Part shown: positions 1 to 12,019 of the stretch, piece after piece
How positions within the stretch are numbered: position 1 is the stretch's first letter
Layout: each line of letters begins with the position of its first letter
NCBI GenBank assembly: GCA_949130485.1
Contig: OX422183.1
Coordinates: 5,918,636 to 5,982,635 of the forward strand
Source of the DNA: Agelas oroides
Taxonomy: Eukaryota > Porifera > Demospongiae > Agelasida > Agelasidae
Length of the DNA: 64,000 bases
Direction of reading: 5' to 3'
Notes under the pieces: model-generated
The model's input: only the letters and a program-made list of their open reading frames with translations
The model's database searches: none
Told to the model about the DNA's origin: nothing
Made by a program: the position numbers and the translations under genes

Positions 1-3000
1 GGAGAAGGTGAATAAGAAGAGGAGAAATGGGGAAAAGTACCTACCTACATGGATGGCATGTGACAGAGTTTTGTACTAACTTTTGCATGTTTGCCTACGA
101 GTGTCATTGTACATGTATGACAATGTGCAGATGAATAGTCAACTTACCCGCTGAGTAGGAGGGAATGAACCAGTTTATGTGGGAAAAGAAGATAAACAAG
201 TGAAACAACATTATTATTTAACCGCATCACAGAAATTATACTGATGAGAGTCTACAATATGACAATACCAACCAAAGACTTTTGTGTCATATGCCATTGC
301 TTTTCCACACGCTAGTTGTATTATCATGATCACAGTTCTATTGCGTATCTGGCTTGTTTGCTAATACGGGTGGGTGGTAATTGTAATCTCTTGCGACAGT
401 GAGATCATTAAATGTTAGAGAGGGTTGGATATGGGAGGGAAAGAGAAGTAGGGGATGGGAGAAGGCGAATAAGAAGAGGAAAAATGGGGAAAGGTATCTA
501 CATACATGGACGGCATGTGACAGAGTTTCGTACTAATTCTTGGGTGTTTGCCTATTATGAGTGACATTGTATGACAATGTGCACATGAATCATTCGAATA
601 GTCAACTTACCCGCTGAGTAGGAGGGAACGAACCGGTTCATGTGGGAAAAGAAGATAAACAAGTGAAACAATATTATTATATAACCACATCACAGAAATT
701 ATACTAATGAAAGTCTACAATATGACAATACCAAACAAAGACTTTCGTGCTAAATTCTGCACATGCCATTGTTTATCACACACTAGTTGTGTTATCATGC
801 TCACTGTTCTATTGTATATCTGGCTTGTTTGCTAGTACGGGTGGGTGGTATTGTAATCTCTTGTGAGAGTGAGGTCATTAAATGATAGACAGGACAGGGA
901 AGAGGGTGGGACATGTGAGGGAAAGAGAAGTGGGGGATGGGAGAAGGCGAATAAGAAGAGGAAAAATGGGAAAACGTATCTACATCCATGGACAGCATGT
1001 GACAGAGTTTCTTACTAATTGTTGCATGTTTGCCTACGAGTGTCATCGTATGACAATGTGCACATGAATAGTCAACTTACCTCCTGCATGAGTAGGAGGG
1101 AAAGAACCAGTTCATGTGGGAAAAGAAGATAAACAAGCGAAACAACATTATTATGTAACCTCATCAGAAATTATACTGATGAAGGTCTACAATATGACAA
1201 CACCAAACAACGACTTTTGTGTTAAATTCTGCACATGCCATTGTCTTTCCACACACTAGTTGTGTTATCATGCTCACTGTTCTATTGTATACCTGGCTTG
1301 TTTGCTAATACGGTTGCAATCTGAGATCATTAATTGTTATAGACGGTTGGACATGGGAGGGAAAGAGAAGTAGGGGATGGGAGAAGGAGAATAAGAAGAG
1401 GAGAAATGGGGAAAAGTACCTACCTACATGGACGGCATGTGACATAGTTTTGTACTAACTGTTGCATGTTTGCCTACGAGTGTCATTGTACATGTATGAC
1501 AATGTGCAGATGAATAGTCAACTTACCGCCTAAGTAGGAGGGAATGAACCAGATTATGTGGGAAAAGAAGATAAACAAGTGAAACAACATTATTATGTAA
1601 CCGCATCAGAGAAATTATACTGATGAGAGTCTACAATATGACAATACCAACCAAAGACTTTTGTGTCATATGCCATTGCTTTTCCACACGCTAGCTGTAT
1701 TATCATGATCACAGTTCTATTGCATATCTGGCTTGTTTGCTAATACGGGTGGGTGGTAATTGTAATCTCTTGTGACAATGAGGTCATTAAATGTTAGAGA
1801 GGGTTGGATATGGGAGGGAAAGAGAAGTAGGGGATGGGAGAAGGCGAATAAGAAGAGGAAAAATGGGAAAAGGTATCTACATACATGGACGGCATGTGAC
1901 AGAGTTTCTTACTAATTGTTGCATGTTTACCTACGAGTGTCATTGTATGACAATGTGCACATGAATAGTCAACTTACCTCCTGCATGAGTAGGAGGGAAA
2001 GAACCAGTTCATGTGGGAAAATAAGATAAACAAGCGAAACAACATTATTATGTAACCTCATCAGAGAAATTATACTGATGAAGGTCTACAATATGACAAT
2101 ACCAAACACTTTTGTGTTAAATTCTCCTCATGCCATTGTTTATCACACACTAGTTGTGTTATCATGCTCACTGTTCTATTGCATATCTGGCTTGTTTGCT
2201 AATACGGGTGGGTGGTATTGTAATATCTTGTGACAGTGAGATCATAAAATGTTAGAATGGAGACGGAAGAGGGTGGGACTTGGGAGGGAAAGAGAAGAGG
2301 GACATGGGAGAAGGCAAATATCTACATGGACAGCTACAATATGACAATACCAACCAAACAGTTTTGTGTTAAATTCTCCTCATGCCATTGTTTATATGGG
2401 TGGGTGGTAATTCTAATCTCTTCTAAATTCTGCACATGCCATTGCTTTTCCAAACACGAGTTGTGTTATCATGCTCACTGTTCTATTGTAGATCTGGCTT
2501 GTTTGCTAATACGGGTGGGTGGTAATTCTAATCTCTTGTGACAGTGAGGTCATTAAATGTTAGAGAGGGTTGGATATGGGAGGGAAAGAGAAGTGGGGGA
2601 TGGGAGAAAGTGAATAAGAAGAGGAAAAATGGGGAAACGTATCTACCTACATGGACGGTATGTGAGAATTTCATACTAATTGTTGCGTGTTTGACTACGA
2701 ATAACATTGTGTAACAATGTGCACATGTATCATATGAATAGTCAACTTACCTCCTGAGTAGGAGGGAATGAACCAGTTCATGTGGGAAAAGAAGATAAAC
2801 AAGTCAAACAACATTATTATGTAACCTCATCAGAGAAATTATACTGTTGAAAGTCTACAATATGACAATACCAACCAAACCCTTTTGTGTTAAATTCTGC
2901 ACATGCCATTGTTTATCACACACTAGTTGTGTTATCATGCTCACTGTTCTATTGCATATCTGGCTTGTTTGCTAATACGGGTGGGTGGTATTGTAATATC

Positions 3001-3329
3001 TTGTGACAGTGAGATCATAAAATGTTAGAATGGAGACGGAAGAGGGTGGGACTTGGGAGGGAAAGAGAAGAGGGACATGGGAGAAGGCAAATATCTACAT
3101 GGACGGCTACAATATGACAATACCAACCAAACAGTTTTGTGTTAAATTCTCCTCATGCCATTGTTTATATGGGTGGGTGGTAATTCTAATCTCTTCTAAA
3201 TTCTGCACATGCCATTGCTTTTCCAAACACGAGTTGTGTTATCATGCTCACTGTTCTATTGTATATCTGGCTTGTTTGCTAATACGGGTGGGTGGTAATT
3301 CTAATCTCTTGTGACAGTGAGGTCATTAA
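1..3329. repeat. Satellite array, block 1
   Basis: Tandem copies of a 440-480 bp monomer. The landmark GGAGAAGG(C/T)GAATAAG recurs at 1, 458, 940, 1380 and 1837, giving spacings of 457, 482, 440 and 457. Each monomer carries the same ordered landmarks, including ATGGACGGCATGTGACAG, CATTGTATGACAATG (a short hairpin), TCAACTTACC, GTGGGAAAAGAAGATAAAC and GGCTTGTTTGCTAATACGGG. A 773-bp composite unit appears from 2257, with its second copy at 3030. Short open frames in the array are by-products of the repeat. The block starts outside the window. Confidence 0.95.
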
Positions 3330-4055
3330 GGTGGCACGGTCGTCCCTCGGCGGAGGTTAACGAAAACATAAACTTGGGTTACAGTCAGGACCAGGGTTAC
3401 TCCTAGTTTCAGGGTTAGGGTTTGGTTTAGGGCAATCTTGCTTTGCCTAATTTTAAAAAGGGTTTTAGTAGCTCATTAATATATTCATGAACCCAAAATT
3501 GCCACTCGATGGACGCATCTACACGCTCACTGTAGGTAGCGTCCCAACCACCAATGTATCTCAAATCAATCTATGCCAGCTTTTGTTCAAAGCTACTCTC
3601 AAAGTCAGGCTAGACTCATGTTTGTCACTACTCTTGGAATGGACAACTTTGACTGCACCAAAATGAATGCACATTTCGAAAAATTCACAGCTTGTCTACG
3701 GGAGGGGCTCATTCACGAGTGGAAGCAAGCATTACTAGCCCCACCTCTCCCCCTTATGTCGCTAAACAACTCACGGCTCTGTTCCACACACAGCCACCGT
3801 TCAGCTCCCTTGTCTGTCAGACTGTAGCACAAACGATAAATTGCGTATTCTAGTTAAAGCCCAGCCCAGCACTCGAAGCACCTGGCCACGGTCACCAACT
3901 AGACTAGGCATACGGCCGCGAGACCTGGGCCTACTCAACAAATACAGTCTTGGCCACTGTGGCCTTTCTGCTGCTTCTAGACACAAGCTTGCTTTCACAA
4001 GCAGGCATCACGCACTACTCACAGCTACTGACACTACAGCACTCTACTAAACTCC

Positions 4056-4095
<40 letters not shown>

Positions 4096-4351
4096 TCGAT
4101 CTAAGCTTATCTTCAAAGTTCCGAGCACCACATGAAGGGTGCCGCCAGGCCACATCTTAACTAACTTAATTATAAACTGATTATTGGATGGCAATGCCGA
4201 CAGGAAATGGGGAAAATCCCCAATTTTACGGACCGTGAACGGTTTGAGACTCCCAAAACGGACTGTGCGCTAAAATTTTAACAAGACAAAGAAGACTATC
4301 AACTTGGATTCCAGGTTTGTTGACCTTGAAAATACAGGGTACCGTGCCACC
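3330..4351. mobile_element. TTAA-flanked non-autonomous DNA transposon (piggyBac-like target), copy 1
   Basis: A 1022-bp insertion in the satellite. TTAA is duplicated on both sides (3326-3329 and 4352-4355), and the satellite consensus without insertion (GGTCATTAAATGTTAGAG) is rebuilt by removing the element and one TTAA. The ends are perfect 11-bp inverted repeats, GGTGGCACGGT and ACCGTGCCACC. Inside is a poly-T run of about 32 bases (4061-4092) and no transposase. A TTAA target duplication is the hallmark of piggyBac-type transposases, but the terminus does not begin with the CCY typical of piggyBac, so the superfamily is inferred. Related copies lie at 18303-20391, 20392-20677 and 23300-23495. 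Confidence 0.88.
4061..4092. repeat. Poly-T tract inside TTAA element
   Basis: An uninterrupted T run of about 32 bases, followed by AAGTCGATCTAAGC. The copy at 18303-20391 has an A-rich (AAATA)n stretch at the same place, so the site is unstable in length and composition. Confidence 0.9.
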
Positions 4352-4970
4352 TTAAATGTTAGAGAGGGTTGGATATGGGAGGGAAAGAGAAGTGGGGGAT
4401 GGGAGAAAGTGAATAAGAAGAGGAAAAATGGGGAAATGTATCTACCTACATGGACGGTATGTGAGAATTTCATACTAATTGTTGCGTGTTTGACTACGAA
4501 TAACATTGTGTAACAATGTGCACATGTATCATATGAATAGTCAACTTACAGCCTGAGTAGGAGGGAATGAACCAGTTCATGTGGGAAAAGAAGATAAACA
4601 AGTCAAACAACATTATTATGTAACCTCATCAGAGAAATTATACTGTTGAAAGTCTACAATATGACAATACCAACCAAACCCTTTTGTGTTAAATTCTGCA
4701 CATGCCATTGTTTATCACACACTAGTTGTGTTATCATGCTCACTGTTCTATTGCATATCTGGCTTGTTTGCTAATACGGGTGGGTGGTATTGTAATATCT
4801 TGTGACAGTGAGATCATAAAATGTTAGAATGGAGACGGAAGAGGGTGGGACTTGGGAGGGAAAGAGAAGAGGGACATGGGAGAAGGCAAATATCTACATG
4901 GACGGCTACAATATGACAATACCAACCAAACAGTTTTGTGTTAAATTCTCCTCATGCCATTGTTTATATG
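4352..4970. repeat. Satellite array, block 2
   Basis: Resumes exactly at the TTAA after the inserted element and repeats the sequence that begins near 2557, consistent with continuation of the 773-bp composite repeat across the insertion. It breaks off in the phrase TGCCATTGTTTATATG. Confidence 0.93.
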
Positions 4971-5339
4971 TAGTTTAACCCTGGGTTAAACCAAGTTAAC
5001 GAACGAATGCCTGGGTGTGCCCCCCCCCTCTGCCTCTGTCCGCGCATGCGCACTCACATAGGCGCTATAGTCGTCAGTCAGCGAAGCGATCCAGTAAGGC
5101 TCAGTTCCAGTGCCATCGTTCACGATTTTCTTTATTACTTGCTCACAAGAGTTTTTTGTTCTTTTCGATTTTCTCCATCCAATTGGGGTGTGACAGGTCC
5201 GGGTGGGGGTGGAGCCTGGTTTGAAGGCTCCACCCTGGTAAGTTAATTCCCCTCAAGCACCTCCACGTCGCATCACGCCAGGACGTTGGGCCAACATACG
5301 TACTTAGCAAATGCAGCTTGTGAGTAGTGTGGTGAGTTA
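4971..5339. other. Insertion in satellite, no gene
   Basis: About 370 bp unlike the satellite. The left end holds a near-perfect palindrome, two 9-base arms around one T (4973-4991: GTTTAACCC then GGGTTAAAC), and AGTTAAC occurs near both borders (4994-5000 and about 5334-5340). A C-rich run and GC-rich stretch (5019-5050) follow. The open frames of 60-80 codons here show no recognisable domain. It may be a solo insertion or a remnant of a larger element. Confidence 0.55.
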
Positions 5340-6231
5340 ACACACACTAGTTGTGTTATCATGCTGACTGTTCTATTGCATATCTGGCTTGATTGCTAAT
5401 ACGGGTGGGTGGTATTGTAATATCTTGTGAGAGTGAGATCATAAAATGTTAGAATGGAGACGGAAGAGGGTGGGACTTGGGAGGGAAAGAGAAGAGGGAG
5501 ATGGGAGAAGGCATATTAGAAGAGGAGAAATTGGGAAAGGTATCCACGTACAGGATGTGACAGAGATTCTTACTAATTGTTGCATGTTTTCCTACAAGTG
5601 ACTTTCTAAGACAATGTGCACATGTATCATTCGAATAGTCAACTTACCCACTGAGTAGGAGGGAATGAACCAGTTCATGTGGGAAAAGAAGATAAACAAG
5701 TGAAACAACATTATTATGTAACCTCATCACAGAAATTATACTGATGAAGGTCTACTATATGATAAAACCAGCCAAAGACTGTCGTGTCAAATTATGCACA
5801 TGCCATTGTTTATCACACACTAGTTGCGTATTAGCATGCTCACTGCATATCTGGCTTGTTTGCTAATATGGGTGGTATTGTAGTGACAGTGAGGGATGGG
5901 ATGGGAGTGGGGAATGGGAGAAGGCAAATAAGAAGAGGAAAAATGGGGAAAGGTATCTACCTACATGGACGGCATGTGACAGAGGCTCGTAATAATTGTT
6001 GCGTGTTTGTCTAGGAGTGACATTCTATGACAATGTGCTGACATTCTATGACAATGTAACCTCATCACAGAAATTATACTGATGAAAGTCTACAATATGA
6101 CAATACCAACCAAACACTTTCGTGCTAAATTCTGCACATGCCATTGTTTATCACACACTAGTTGTGTTATCATGCTCACTGTTCTATTGCATATCTGGGT
6201 TGATTGCTAATAAGGGTGGGTGGTATTGTAA
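5340..6231. repeat. Satellite array, block 3
   Basis: Two monomers of the same satellite. It includes the variant with ACTATATGATAAAACCAGCC (from about 5755) and the short internally duplicated GACATTCTATGACAATGT motif (6019-6058) that later forms half of the higher-order repeat. Confidence 0.93.
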
Positions 6232-6900
6232 AAGTCACAAAAAAGTTTGCCAAACGCAAACAAGCACATGTAGGGATGAAATCCTCAAAAACCAACCAAA
6301 CAAGACGGGAATGACACCACAATACTTTTACACCATCCCTACATCTTGTGCCATTTTGCCAAAACTGTGTGTTTGTATTTGTTTTTTAGTTGTGTGTAGA
6401 AGAGGGTTGTCTTGTAGATGGAAGGGTGTGGCGTGGGTGTGTTGTGCATAGTGAGTATGTTGTGTTGTTGGTGGTTGCTACTGAGTGTAGCAGGTATGGT
6501 CCAAGTTGTGTGTAGAAGGTGTGGAGTGAGTGAGGAGTGGTGAGTGTGTGTGTTATGTTGGAATGTGCATTATGTTGTTAAGTTTTATGCCTGTTTAGCA
6601 TGATAGATATGGGTTGTCTTGTATACAGGTGGCTGTGAAGTGAGTAGTGGTAATTTTGTAATGCTTTGTGAAGGATGGGTTATTTTGAATGGAGTGAAGT
6701 ACTATGTTTGTTTGTGGTTGGTGTGGGCTAATAAGTACAAATGTAGAGGGTTTTGTGTTGTGTACAGGTGGCAAAATGGCACAAGATGTAGGGATGGTGT
6801 AAAAGTATTGTGGTGTCGTTCCCGTCTTGTTTGGTTGGTTTTTGAGGATTTCATCCCTACATGTGCTTGTTTGCGTTTGGCAAACTTTTTTGTGACTTGT
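6232..6900. mobile_element. Foldback element with ~130-bp inverted arms
   Basis: The left arm (6232-6362) and the right arm (about 6768-6898) are inverted copies with only a few mismatches, beginning AAGTCACAAAAAAGTTTGCC on the left. Each arm contains a shorter unit bounded by TGTAGGGAT and ATCCCTACA. The 405-bp loop is GT-rich and shows no coding potential. It interrupts the satellite after GGTATTGTAA. The family is unknown, and the near-identity of the arms implies recent insertion or gene conversion. Confidence 0.8.
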
Positions 6901-7803
6901 TTCTGTTGTGTTTTTGTTGTTGTTGTGTAACCACACCCCAAGTGAAATGACTTGTTATGTAGTTTATTGTTGATATTGATGGATTTCTGGAGGATGTTAG
7001 CTGTTTGCACTTATCCACTTGACAATGGAATCATGGGTGTAACTGTTGTCTAATTGGGTATGTGCATGTGTGTGAGTGGTTGTTCTAAGGCACTGTGGTA
7101 TATACATGACTGTCTACCTGTTCTGTTGTATGACAGGGTTGTAACACTGTATGTTGTGTGTTGTCCAAGGAACAGTTTCTATAGCTGGTTATACATTGTG
7201 GGCAGGTGTGTGTAGGTTGTGTATGGTGGGTGGCAGGTACATAGGTCATAAAGAGGTAAGGCATAACTGTGGTAAAGGAACCCTTGGAGAGTAAGAGTGT
7301 TTTTCCGGGTTCTTCCAGTACTTGTTACGGGACGCTTGCCTTTTGCTTTCTTTGTTTCGCAGATAGTTCTGCTTATCCCGCGCCCGTTTCTTGTGGACGT
7401 TACGCATACTGCGTTCCTTGTCAAATCCAGCACAAGTACGTCAACTGCTGTATGAAAGTAGCAACATATGCAATCGTTTGGGAATCAATCGATCGTCAAG
7501 TTCTCTACGGAAGTAGAATAACCGCAGCTGCATGCCAACTTCACGTGCTGTAGCTGTTGAACTTCTGTTGACGTAATCGCTATGAATATTCTATTCTAAC
7601 AAAATGGCGTATAGCAGCAAGCATAAGCGTGGGGTTACCTGAGAATCGCCGATTAATTCGACTTCTTTCTTTGAGAACGATGAGTGGTGGGTACAATACC
7701 CAGTAATTTATGCTGATCTTTCGCGTTTGAATCGTTGTAATAGCTTCAGCCGTTGTCATGCTATCGTGGTGAGCAAAAGAAGAAGAAGAAGAAGAAGAAG
7801 AAG

Positions 7804-7834
<31 letters not shown>

Positions 7835-8071
7835 CAGAAGATAGACGATTTGCCTTTTTTAGCGACTTGACTGTCAGGTACTTAGCGATGCTTTCCAGCA
7901 AATTTAACGATCCTGTTGCCCATGGAAGCACTCGATAATGTCTGATATGGCTCATGGAGGCCGTTGACTTATCTAACGCGGACATTTCGAGCGTGTCATT
8001 TGTGCACTTTGAATGTGGCCGCCATTTTTTTTCTGGGTCATCCCTACATATGGCGTACTACCGTACGCCAT
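6901..8071. other. Unassigned insertion DNA between foldback and satellite
   Basis: No gene recognised. At 6928 it has the phrase TAACCACACCCCAAGTGAAA, which resembles the terminus of the repeat nested at 19003-20036 and a sequence at 35577. A 285-bp open frame (7269-7553, + strand) has eight or more cysteines but no domain or splice support I trust. The right edge (8050-8071) is a perfect hairpin, ATGGCGTAC with a 4-base loop and GTACGCCAT, directly before the satellite resumes at TATCTTGTGAC. Confidence 0.5.
7776..7833. repeat. (AAG)n microsatellite
   Basis: About 19 tandem AAG triplets. The apparent poly-lysine (+) or poly-phenylalanine (-) frames are artefacts of this repeat. Confidence 0.97.
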
Positions 8072-11000
8072 GATATCTTGTGACACTGAGGTCATAAATG
8101 ATAGACAGGACATGGAAGAGGGTGGGACATGGGAGGGAAAGAGAAGTGGGGGTGGGAGAAGGTGAATAAGCAGAGGTGAAATGGGGGAAAATGTCTACCT
8201 ACATGGACAGTATGTGACCACATTTCTTTCTAATTCATCGACAAATTACATTGTATGACAATGTGCACATGTATCATTCTAATAGTCAGCTTACCATCTG
8301 AGTAGGAGGGAATGGACCAGTTCATGTGGGAAAAGAAGATAAACAAGTCAAACAACATTATTATGTAACCTCATCACAGAAATTATACTGATGAAAGTCT
8401 ACAATATGACAATACCAACCAAACACTTTTGTGTTAAATTCTCCTCATGCCATTGTTTATCACACACTAGTTGTGTTATCATGCTGACTGTTCTATTGCA
8501 TATCTGGCTTGTTTGCTAATATGGGTGGGTGGTATTGTAATATCTTGTAACAGTGACATCATAAAATGTTAGAATGGAGACGGAAGATGACTTGGGAGGG
8601 AAAGAGAATTGGGGGATGGGAGGAGGCGAAGAAGAAAAGGTGAAATGGGGAAAGGTATCTACCTACATGGACGGCATGTGACAGAGTTTCGTACTAATCG
8701 TTGCGTGTTTGCCTATGAGTGACATTCTATGACAATGTGCTGACATTCTATGACAATGTAACCTCATCACAGAAATTATACTGATGAAGGTCTACTATAT
8801 GATAAAACCAGCCAAAGACTGTCGTGTCAAATTATGCACATGCCATTGTTTATCACACACTAGTTGCGTATTAGCATGCTCACTGCATATCTGGCTTGTT
8901 TGCTAATATGGGTGGGTGGTATTGTAATATCTTGTGAGAGTGAGATCATAAAATGTTAGAATGGAGACGGAAGAGGGTGGGACTTGGGAGGGAAAGAGAA
9001 GAGGGAGATGGGAGAAGGCATATTAGAAGAGGAGAAATTGGGAAAGGTATCCACGTACAGGATGTGACAGAGATTCTTACTAATTGTTGCATGTTTTCCT
9101 ACAAGTGACTTTCTAAGACAATGTGCACATGTATCATTCGAATAGTCAACTTACCCACTGAGTAGGAGGGAATGAACCAGTTCATGTGGCAAAAGAAGAT
9201 AAACAAGTGAAACAACATTATTATGTAACCTCATCACAGAAATTATACTAACGAAAGTCTACAATACGACAATACCAAACAAAGACTTTTCGTGTTAAAT
9301 TCTGCACATGCAATTGCTTTTCCACACACTAGTTGTATTATCATGATCACAGTTCTATTGCATATCTGGCTTGTTTGCTAATAAGGGTGGGTGGTAATTG
9401 TAGGATGTATGTGAGAATTTCGTACTAATTGTTGCGTGTTTGACTATGAATAACATTGTATGACAATATGCACATGTATCATTCGAATAGTCAACTTACT
9501 GATGAAAGTCTACAATATGACAATACCAACCAAAGATTTTCGTGCTAAATTCTGCACATGCCATTGCCTTTCTACACACGAGTTCTGTTATCATGCTCAC
9601 TGTTCTATTGTATATGTGGCTTGTTTGCTAATACGGGTGGGTGGTAATTGTAATCTCTTGCGACAGTGAGATCATTAAATGTTAGAGAGGGTTGGATATG
9701 GGAGGGAAAGAGAATTGGGGGATGGGAGAAGGAGAATAAGAAGAGGAAAAATGGAGAAACTATCTACCTACATGGACGGTATGTGACATAGTTTCTTACT
9801 AATTGTTGCGTGTTTGACTACGAGTAACATTGTATGACAATGTGCACATGTATCATATGAATAGTCAACTTACCAACTGAGTAGGAGGGAATGAAACATG
9901 TTCATGTGGGAAAAGAAGATAAACATAACCTCATCACAGAAATTATACTGTTGAAAGTCTACAATATGACAATACCAACCAAACACTTTTGTGCTAAATT
10001 CTCCTCATGCCATTGTTTATCACACACTAGTTGTGTTATCATGCTGACTGTTCTATTGCATATCTGGCTTGTTTGCTAATACGGGTGGGTGGTATTGTAA
10101 TATCTTGTGACAGTGAGATCATAAAATGTTAGAATGGAGACGGAAGAGGGTGGGACTTGGGAGGGAAAGAGAAGAGGGAGATGGGAGAAGGCATATTAGA
10201 AGAGGAGAAATGGGGAAAGGTATCCACGTACCTACATGGACGGGATGTGACAGAGATTCTTACTAATTGTTGCATGTTTTCCTACAAGTGACTTTCTAAG
10301 ACAATGTGCACATGTATCATTCGAATAGTCAACTTACCCGCTGAGTAGGAGGGAATGAACCAGTTCATGTGGGAAAAGAAGATAAACAAGTGAAACAACA
10401 TTATTATGTAACCTAATCACAGAAGTTATACTGATGAAAGTCTACAGTATGACAATACCAACCAAAGATTTTTGTGTTAAATTCTGCACATGCCATTGCC
10501 TTTCCACACACTAGTTGTGTTATCATGCTCACTGTTTATGCATATCTGGCTTGTTTGCTAATACGGGTGGGTGGTAATTGTAATCTCTTGTGACAGTGAG
10601 GTCATTAAATGTTAGAGAGGGTTGGATATGGGAGGGAAAGAGAATTGGGGGATGGGAGAAGGCGAATAAGAAGAGGAAAAATGGGAGAAAGTATCTACCT
10701 ACATGGACGGTATGTGAGAATGTCGTACTAATTGTTGCGTGTTTGACTATGAATAACATTGTATAACAATGTGCACATGTATCATATGAATAGAGCTGAG
10801 TAGGATGGAATGAAACATGTTCATGTGGCAAAAGAAGATAAACAAGTGAAACAACATTATTATGTAACCTCATCACAGAAATTATACTAACGAAAGTCTA
10901 CAATATGACAATACCAAACAAAGACTTTTGTGTTAAATTCTGCACATGCAATTGCTTTTCCACACACGAGTTGTGTGTTATCATGATCACAGTTCTATTG

Positions 11001-12019
11001 CATATCTGGCTTGTTTGCTAATACGGGTGGGTGGTAATTGTAATCTCTTGTGACAGTAAGGTCATGTTAGAAATGGCTGGACATGGGACACAAAGAGAAG
11101 TGGGGGATGGGAGAATCCGAATAAGAAGAAATGGGGAAAAGTATCTACCTACATGGACGGAATGTGACAGAGTTTCCAACTAATTATTACGTGTTTGCCT
11201 ACGAGTGACATCGTATGACAATGTGCACATGTATCATTCTAATAGTCAACTTACCCGCTGAGTAGGAGGGAATGGACCAGTTCATTTGGGAAAAGAAGAT
11301 AAACAAGTGAAACAACATTATTATGTAACCTCATCACAGAAATTATACTGATGAAAGTCTACAATATGACAATACCAACCAAAGATTTTCGTGCTAAATT
11401 CTGCACATGCCATTGCCTTTCTACACACGAGTTGTGTTATCATGCTCACTGTTCTATTGTATATGTGGCTTGTTTGCTAATACGGGTGGGTGGTAATTCT
11501 AATCTCTTGCGACAGTGAGATCATTAAATGTTAGAGAGGGTTGGATATGGGAGGGAAAGAGAATTGGGGGATGGGAGAAGGAGAATAAGAAGAGGAAAAA
11601 TGGAGAAACTATCTACCTACATGGACGGTATGTGACATAGTTTCTTACTAATTGTTGCGTGTTTGACTATGAGTAACATTGTATGACAATGTGCACATGT
11701 ATCATATGAATAGTCAACTTACCAACTGAGTAGGAGGGAATGAAACATGTTCATGTGGGAAAAGAAGATAAACATAACCTCATCACAGAAATTATACTGT
11801 TGAAAGTCTACAATATGACAATACCAACCAAACACTTTTGTGCTAAATTCTCCTCATGCCATTGTTTATCACACACTAGTTGTGTTATCATGCTCACTGT
11901 TCTATTGCATATCTGGCTTGATTGCTAATACGGGTGGGTGGTATTGTAATATCTTGTGACAGTGAGATCGTAAAATGTTAGAATGGAGACGGAAGAGGGT
12001 GGGACTTGGGAGGGAAAGA
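8072..12019. repeat. Satellite array, block 4 (divergent monomers)
   Basis: The satellite resumes with several monomer variants. The segment around 9500-10260 recurs at about 11350-12110, an offset of roughly 1849 bp (identical landmarks at 9891 and 11740), so a longer multi-monomer repeat exists here. Spacing is less regular than in the following block. Confidence 0.93.

Noticed and set aside
2257-3314. Two nearly identical 94-codon frames in the satellite
   Set aside because: They are copies of a 773-bp satellite unit. Other monomers break the frame and no domain is present.
7269-7553. Cysteine-containing 94-residue frame as a secreted peptide gene
   Set aside because: No convincing signal peptide, no cysteine framework I recognise, and it lies in unassigned insertion DNA.
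7753-7985. Lysine-rich and phenylalanine-rich frames
   Set aside because: Translations of the AAG microsatellite.
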